NCBI GenBank assembly: GCA_965219165.1
Contig: CBDCMW010000002.1
Span: 2,666,001-2,730,000, forward strand
Length of the DNA stretch: 64,000 nt
Reading direction: 5' to 3'
Origin: Aldehydirespirator sp965219165
GTDB lineage: Bacteria; Actinomycetota; Acidimicrobiia; Acidimicrobiales; Aldehydirespiratoraceae
Shown here: one piece after another, positions 59,625-64,000 of the stretch
Layout of the letters: each line of letters begins with the position of its first letter
How positions within the stretch are numbered: position 1 is the stretch's first letter
The notes under the pieces: generated by a model
Told to the model about the DNA's origin: nothing
Database searches by the model: none
Seen by the model: the letters and a program-made list of their open reading frames with translations, nothing else
Made by a program: the position numbers and the translations under genes

Positions 59625-61235
59625 TCAGTCGTCGGGGTGGAGCAGGCCGTACACGACCGAGTCGGCCAGCGCCTGCCAGGACGCCTCGATGATGTTCTCC
59701 GACACGCCGATGGTGGTCCACACCCTGCGACGGTCGGTGGAGTCGATCAGCACGCGGGTCACCGCGGCCGTCCCCTTCTGGGTGTCGAGAACCCGGACCT
59801 TGTAGTCGGTGAGCGAGATGTTCTCCAGCGCGGGGTAGCGGTCTCCCAGCGCGGCCCGAACCGCGGTGTCCAGCGCGTTGACCGGGCCGTTGCCCTCCCC
59901 CACCGCCACGCAGCGCTCGCCGCCGACCCACAGCTTCACGGTGGCCTCGGTGTCGACCTCAACCGACACGTCGTTCCAGGCCCGGGCCCCCGTGCCCGAG
60001 CGATGATCCATCGACACCCGGAACGACTCCAGCTTGAAGTAGTCCTGCTCCCAGCCCGCCGCTCCCCGCATCAACAACTCCAGGGAGGCGTCGGCCGTCT
60101 CGAAGTGGTATCCGGCATGCTCCAGGCGTTTGAGCGTGTCGATGATGTCGCCCAGCACCTTGCCGTCGATGTCCAAGCCGAGCTCGGCGGCCCGCATCTC
60201 CAGCGTGGAGCGGCCGGCCATCTCCGACACGAGGACCCTGGTGCCGTTGCCGACCAGCTCCGGCGGCACATGCTCGTAGGCGTCGGAGCGGCGGCTCAGC
60301 GCGCTGGCGTGCAGCCCCGCCTTGTGGGCGAACGCGCTGGCGCCGACGTAGGGCTGCTGCGGGTTCATGGGCAGGTTGACCAGCTCGGCCACGTGGTGCG
60401 ACACCGACGTGAGCCGGGTCAGCCGGCCCTCGGGCAGGGCCCGCATGCCCATCTTCAACTCGAGGTTGGCGATGATCGGCACCAGGTCGCAGTTGCCGAC
60501 CCGCTCGCCGTAGCCGTTGATCGTGCCCTGCACATGCACCGCCCCGGCCTTCACCGCGGCCAGGGCGTTGGCCACGCCGCAGCCGGTGTCGTTATGAAGG
60601 TGGATGCCGACGTCGCAGTCCACATGGGTCACTACGGCCGCCACCGCCTCGGAGATGTCGCCCGGCAGGGTGCCGCCGTTGGTGTCGCACAGCACCACGG
60701 TGGACGCGCCGGCCATGGCCGCGGCCTCCAGCACCCGCAGGCTGAACTCGGGATTGCCGCGGAAACCGTCGAAGAAGTGCTCGGCGTCGAACAGCACCCG
60801 CTTGCCCGCCGCGACCAGGAACTCCACAGAGTCGGCCACCATGGCCACGCCCTCATCCAGGGTGGTCTGCAGCGCCTCGGTGACGTGGTAGTCCCAGCAC
60901 TTGCCGACGATGCACACCGCCGAGGTGCCCGCGGCGGCCAGGTGGGCCAGAACCTGGTCGGAATCGACCCTGCCCCGAGCCCGGCGAGTGGAGCCGAAGG
61001 CGACGAGCTCGCTGACCTCCAGATCGAGCTCGGTGCGGGCCCGCTCGAAGAACTCGTCGTCCTTCGGATTGGCGCCCGGCCAGCCCCCCTCGATGAAGGC
61101 GACTCCGAGATAGTCGAGCTGCTCCGCGATGCGCAGCTTGTCGTCGACGGTTAGCGAGATGCCCTCCAGCTGGGTGCCGTCGCGCAGGGTCGTGTCGTAG
61201 ATCTCTACGGCTGGTTTGGCAACGCCGCTACTCAT
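59625..61235 (-). CDS. cimA: (R)-citramalate synthase
   Basis: Condenses acetyl-CoA and pyruvate to citramalate, giving isoleucine without threonine deaminase. The 536-aa protein starts MSSGVAKPAVEIYDTTLRDG with the DRE-TIM signature (TTLRDGTQ), has GIHLHNDTGCGVANALAAV with metal-binding His, and GTINGYGERVGNCDLVPI, and a C-terminal regulatory (LeuA dimer) domain with SLTDYKVRVLDTQKGTAAVT. The ATG lies inside the last codons of ilvE. 2-isopropylmalate synthase is a related alternative, but length and DTTLRDGTQLEGIS favour CimA. Confidence 0.9.
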   Translation of the reverse strand: MSSGVAKPAVEIYDTTLRDGTQLEGISLTVDDKLRIAEQLDYLGVAFIEGGWPGANPKDDEFFERARTELDLEVSELVAFGSTRRARGRVDSDQVLAHLAAAGTSAVCIVGKCWDYHVTEALQTTLDEGVAMVADSVEFLVAAGKRVLFDAEHFFDGFRGNPEFSLRVLEAAAMAGASTVVLCDTNGGTLPGDISEAVAAVVTHVDCDVGIHLHNDTGCGVANALAAVKAGAVHVQGTINGYGERVGNCDLVPIIANLELKMGMRALPEGRLTRLTSVSHHVAELVNLPMNPQQPYVGASAFAHKAGLHASALSRRSDAYEHVPPELVGNGTRVLVSEMAGRSTLEMRAAELGLDIDGKVLGDIIDTLKRLEHAGYHFETADASLELLMRGAAGWEQDYFKLESFRVSMDHRSGTGARAWNDVSVEVDTEATVKLWVGGERCVAVGEGNGPVNALDTAVRAALGDRYPALENISLTDYKVRVLDTQKGTAAVTRVLIDSTDRRRVWTTIGVSENIIEASWQALADSVVYGLLHPDD

Positions 61236-62148
61236 GGACGTACTCGTTCCACGTCTTGTAGCGGTCGTTGCGACCCCGCACCACGTCCGCATAGGCCTCG
61301 GCGATCGCCAGCGTGCGCGGGCCGGGGCACTCCACCGGACGGTCGTCCACCGAGTTGACCGCGCTGACCTCCGCGGCAGTGCCGCACACGAAGATCTCCT
61401 GCGCGATGTACAGGTCGCTGCGGGCCAGTTCGCCGATCACCACGTCGATACCGATGTCGCGCGCGATGGACATCACTGAGTGTTGGGTGATGCCGGGCAG
61501 CGCTCCGGAGGACAGCGGCGGCGTGACCAGCAGGCCGGGGGTGCCCGCGAAGATGTTCTCGCCGCTGCACTCCGACACCAGCCCGGCCCGATTGAGCATG
61601 ATGGCCTCGTCGTAGCCGGCCCGCAGGGCCTCCATCTTGGCCAGCGTCGAGTTGGCGTAGTTGCCGGTGGTCTTGGAGGCGGGCGGCATGATGTTGTGGT
61701 CGTGGCGGGCCCACGACGAGATCTTCAAGCGGACGCCCTTGGTGAGGGCGTCGTCGCCCAGGTAGGCACCCCAGGGCCACACCGCGATGGCGATGTCGGT
61801 GGTGCAGTCGGCCACCGACAGCCCGATCTCGCCGTAGCCGTAGTAGGCGATCGGTCGCACGTAGCACTCGGGCAGACCGCTGTCGCGCACCACGAGCTTG
61901 CAGGCGTCCACCATCTCGGGGACCGAGAAGGGCATGGGCATGTTGAGGATCTTGGCCGAGTTGTAGAGCCGCTGGATGTGGTCGGTCAGCCGGAAGGCCG
62001 CGGGGCCGTTGTCGGTCGCGTAGGTGCGGATCCCCTCGAACACGCCCGTCCCGTAGTGCAGAGAGTGCGACAGCACGTGGATCTTCGCGTCGTTCCAGGG
62101 AACGAGCTCCCCGTTCATCCAGATGTGCTTGGTGGGTGTGATGGGCAT
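61228..62148 (-). CDS. ilvE: Branched-chain amino acid aminotransferase
   Basis: PLP enzyme for the last step of Leu/Ile/Val synthesis. The 306-aa protein shows HIWMNGELVPWNDAKIHVLS, GTGVFEGIRTY, KTTGNYANSTLAKMEALRAG (the PLP lysine is in the preceding segment), GLVSECSGENIF and the C-terminal QEIFVCGTAAEVSAVNSVDD. It overlaps cimA by a few bases and is 66 bases downstream of leuB. Confidence 0.95.
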   Translation of the reverse strand: MPITPTKHIWMNGELVPWNDAKIHVLSHSLHYGTGVFEGIRTYATDNGPAAFRLTDHIQRLYNSAKILNMPMPFSVPEMVDACKLVVRDSGLPECYVRPIAYYGYGEIGLSVADCTTDIAIAVWPWGAYLGDDALTKGVRLKISSWARHDHNIMPPASKTTGNYANSTLAKMEALRAGYDEAIMLNRAGLVSECSGENIFAGTPGLLVTPPLSSGALPGITQHSVMSIARDIGIDVVIGELARSDLYIAQEIFVCGTAAEVSAVNSVDDRPVECPGPRTLAIAEAYADVVRGRNDRYKTWNEYVHE

Positions 62149-62182
62149 GTCTCAGGTGGCCTTCCGTGAGTGGCGCTTCGTA

Positions 62183-62210
62183 TGTGTGTGCGTGTCTGTG
62201 TGTGCGTGCC
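62183..62210 (+). repeat. TG-rich low-complexity stretch between leuB and ilvE
   Basis: About 28 bases of TGTGTG/TGCGTG dinucleotide repeats. No gene. Confidence 0.6.
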
Positions 62211-62214
62211 GAAT

Positions 62215-63195
62215 TCAGATTGGATGGTCGGCGAGGCGGGCGACGATGGCGTCGCCAATCCCGCTGGTGGTGCCTGTGAGCGACTCGGGCCGGTCGCAGG
62301 CTTTGCGGATCCGTTCTGCGGCCTCGGTCTCGCCGAGGTGATCCAACATCATCGCGCCCGACAGCACCGCCGCGATGGGATTGGCCCGGCCCGTGCCCAC
62401 GATGTCGGGCGCCGAGCCGTGGACCGGCTCGAACATCGACACCCGGTCGGGGTGCAGGTTGGCCGTGGGCGCCAGGCCGATGCCGCCCGACACCGCGCCG
62501 CCGAGGTCGGTGAGGATGTCGCCGAACAGGTTGTCGGTGACGATCACGTCGTAGCGGGCAGGATCCTCCACGAAGTAGATGCACGCCGCGTCAACGTGGT
62601 TGTAGGTCGTCGACACGTCGGGATATCGGGCAGCGACCTCGTTGAAGGCGCGCTCCCACAGGTCGCCGGCGAAGGTGAGCACGTTGGTCTTGTGCACCAG
62701 CGTCACGTGCTTGCGCCGGGTCATGGCCAGGTCGAACGCGTAGCGCACGGCCCGCTCCACGCCGCGGCGGGTGTTGACCGATCCCTGGGTGGCGATCTCG
62801 TGCGGAGTGCCCCGCCGCAGGAAGCCGCCCTCCCCCGCGTACGCGCCCTCGGTGTTCTCGCGGATCACCACGAAGTCGTGGCCCGGCGCGGCGAAGGGTC
62901 GCAGGTTGATGTAGAGGTCCAGCTCGAAGCGCATCTTGAGCAGCAGGCCCCGCTCGATGATGCCGGGCGGCACCTCGGGGGTTCCGACCGCACCCATGTA
63001 GAGCGCGTCGAGGCCGCGCCATTCCTCCAGGGTGGCGTCGTCGAGCACGGTGCCGTCGCGCAGGTAGCGGTCGCCGCCGAAGTCGTAGTGCGTGATGTCC
63101 AGCTCCACGCCCGCGGCCGCGATCACCTTCAGGCCCTCGGCCACGACCTCGGGGCCGATGCCGTCGCCTCCGATGACTCCAACTCGATGTGCCAT
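62215..63195 (-). CDS. leuB: 3-isopropylmalate dehydrogenase
   Basis: NAD-dependent oxidative decarboxylation in leucine synthesis; the same fold can act on citramalate-derived substrates. The 326-aa protein has VGVIGGDGIGPEVVAEGLKV, KMRFELDLYINLRPF, RENTEGAYAGEG, NVLTFAGDLWERAF, VIVTDNLFGDILTDLG and FEPVHGSAPDIVGTGRANP. The ATG at 63195 follows a leader with an attenuator. Together with ilvE and cimA it forms a branched-chain amino acid operon. Confidence 0.95.
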   Translation of the reverse strand: MAHRVGVIGGDGIGPEVVAEGLKVIAAAGVELDITHYDFGGDRYLRDGTVLDDATLEEWRGLDALYMGAVGTPEVPPGIIERGLLLKMRFELDLYINLRPFAAPGHDFVVIRENTEGAYAGEGGFLRRGTPHEIATQGSVNTRRGVERAVRYAFDLAMTRRKHVTLVHKTNVLTFAGDLWERAFNEVAARYPDVSTTYNHVDAACIYFVEDPARYDVIVTDNLFGDILTDLGGAVSGGIGLAPTANLHPDRVSMFEPVHGSAPDIVGTGRANPIAAVLSGAMMLDHLGETEAAERIRKACDRPESLTGTTSGIGDAIVARLADHPI

Positions 63196-63264
63196 GACTG
63201 ATTGCTTCGCTGTTGCTCGCCTGCTGATCCCGTCGGTTAGGTGCTGCCCGCGTTCTCGTGCCGC

Positions 63265-63294
63265 AAAAAAGAAACCGCCCACCTGGGTGGACGG
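63265..63294 (-). terminator. Intrinsic terminator in the leuB leader (attenuator)
   Basis: Minus-strand stem CCGTCCAC-CCAG-GTGGGCGG followed by TTTCTTTTTT, 70 bases before the leuB ATG. It lies downstream of an Ile/Val-rich leader peptide and of another hairpin, so it is probably a regulated terminator. Confidence 0.82.
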
Positions 63295-63300
63295 TCGGAG

Positions 63301-63323
63301 GCGCGCGCCGGGGTGGCGCGCGC
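63301..63323 (-). promoter_or_regulatory. GC hairpin in the leuB leader
   Basis: A 9-bp stem GCGCGCGCC / GGCGCGCGC with a five-base loop, just after the leader peptide stop codon and before the terminator: a pause or anti-terminator element. Confidence 0.65.
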
Positions 63324-63367
63324 TAACGAATTACGATCACGGTCTCGCGGGCCACGTCAAAGAGCAT
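63323..63367 (-). CDS. Putative leader peptide of the leuB-ilvE-cimA operon
   Basis: A 14-residue reading frame MLFDVARETVIVIR with Val-Ile-Val-Ile just before the stop, immediately upstream of the pause hairpin and terminator. Clustered codons for the end products is the hallmark of attenuation by translation. The ribosome binding site is weak (GGTGG), so leaderless translation is possible. Confidence 0.6.
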   Translation of the reverse strand: MLFDVARETVIVIR

Positions 63368-63463
63368 ACACCACCGCCCGCGGATTGGCGATACCAAGGG
63401 TCGTGTTGCGACGGCCGCGGCCGGCTTGATCCCGGGCTTCGAGGACGCCGGTAGATTGGTGCG

Positions 63464-63940
63464 ATGCCCGACGTGCACCATCTCTCGCTAGCCGCGCACG
63501 ACCGGCTCAGCGCCGAGCTTCAGGAACTCACCACGCGGGGCCGCATCCAGATAGCCGACAAGATCGAGGCCGCCCGCAAACTGGGCGACCTGTCTGAGAA
63601 CGGCGACTACCACGCGGCCAAGGAGGAGCAGGCCAAGATGGAAGGCCGGATCGTCCACCTCAGCCGGATCCTGACCAACGCGGAGATCATCGACGGCGGC
63701 AACGGCGCCGGGAGCGAGGCCGGCGTGATCCTGGGGTCGATGGTGACGGTCCTCTACGACGGCGACGACGAACCCGAGCGCCTGCTGGTCGGTGTGATCG
63801 AGGAGCGGCAGGACGATGTCGTCGTGGTGTCGCCCGGATCGCCGATGGGTGAGGCGCTGCTGGGTGCTTCCGAGGGAGACTCCGTCGAGTTCGAGTCTCC
63901 CGGCGGTCGCCAGAAGGTCACCGTCGTCGAGGTGGCCTGA
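63464..63940 (+). CDS. greA: Transcription elongation factor GreA
   Basis: Rescues stalled RNA polymerase by stimulating transcript cleavage. The 158-aa protein has the N-terminal coiled coil with ARKLGDLSENGDYHAAKEEQ (acidic tip DLSENGDY) and the C-terminal FKBP-like domain (GSMVTVLYDGDDEPERLLVG, SPGSPMGEALLGASEGDSV). ATG at 63464 lies divergent to the leuB leader. Confidence 0.95.
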   Translation: MPDVHHLSLAAHDRLSAELQELTTRGRIQIADKIEAARKLGDLSENGDYHAAKEEQAKMEGRIVHLSRILTNAEIIDGGNGAGSEAGVILGSMVTVLYDGDDEPERLLVGVIEERQDDVVVVSPGSPMGEALLGASEGDSVEFESPGGRQKVTVVEVA

Positions 63941-63945
63941 CCACA

Positions 63946-64000
63946 ATGAGCGACGATCCGCCCCGCACACTGCGGTGGGCGCGGGTCGCCCTGGTCGTCG
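63946..64000 (+). CDS. Start of a CDS running off the window
   Basis: ATG six bases after greA opens MSDDPPRTLRWARVALVV, probably the start of a membrane protein. Only 18 codons are visible; identity unknown. Confidence 0.4.
   Translation, partial: MSDDPPRTLRWARVALVV

Overview
The window is about 68% GC chromosomal DNA with GTG/TTG/CTG starts, dense ATGA/GTGA stop-start overlaps and no plasmid or phage genes. The S-layer-homology repeats of the secreted M16 protease (cysteine-bearing, ending in RAQMATFLAR), an actinobacterial-type inositol operon, citramalate synthase next to leuB/ilvE and an rpsB-tsf-pyrH-frr-cdsA-dxr-rseP-ispG run point to Actinomycetota, most likely class Acidimicrobiia. 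That placement is an inference from gene style, not from a marker-gene search.

Layout. (1) 1-8.3 kb: the start of metX behind a SAM riboswitch (minus strand), a DEAD-box helicase, and rightward adenosine deaminase, an SLH/M16 surface protease, uracil phosphoribosyltransferase and a D-2-hydroxyacid dehydrogenase. (2) 8.3-12 kb: a small accessory island with two paralogous membrane/coiled-coil proteins sharing an upstream element, a membrane protein plus winged-helix regulator behind a palindromic operator, a VapBC toxin-antitoxin pair and duplicated-gene debris. (3) 12-28.6 kb: a 14-gene leftward operon for inositol-type substrates: inosose dehydratase, lipoprotein/permease/ATPase sugar ABC transporter, IolC, IolD, IolG, IolB, a LacD-type aldolase, two further sugar or inositol-type oxidoreductases, a 2-hydroxyacid dehydrogenase, an SDR, and a desaturase-type oxygenase fused to a Rieske ferredoxin that resembles MocD+MocE of rhizopine catabolism. 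A divergent LacI repressor (28.8 kb) has a perfect 16-bp palindromic operator lying on both promoters. (4) 29.8-38.3 kb: miscellaneous genes (enoyl-CoA hydratase, TetR, SRPBCC, PfkB sugar/nucleoside kinase, drug-type ABC exporter, PepN aminopeptidase). (5) 38.4-57.9 kb: an almost unbroken leftward block gltX, degenerate M23, rpsB, tsf, pyrH, frr, cdsA, dxr, rseP, ispG, rimP, nusA, ylxR, infB, rbfA, truB, ribF, ribA, covering translation, isoprenoid precursors, phospholipid and flavin synthesis. (6) 58-64 kb: two proline-rich small membrane proteins, a conserved unknown, and leuB-ilvE-cimA behind a leader peptide and intrinsic terminator that look like a transcription attenuator, divergent from greA.

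The most interesting system is the inositol operon. Its desaturase-Rieske fusion, extra oxidoreductases and strongly enlarged (779 aa) ABC permease suggest uptake and oxidative demethylation of a methylated inositol or inosamine (rhizopine-like) that then enters the IolG-E-D-B-C route. A second theme is repeats placed at gene ends: an approximately 120-bp interspersed repeat in four copies whose end contains stop or start codons, a 33-bp tandem repeat between pepN and ribA, and three repeat-built micro-ORFs that bridge neighbouring genes. No tRNA, rRNA, CRISPR array or transposase was seen.
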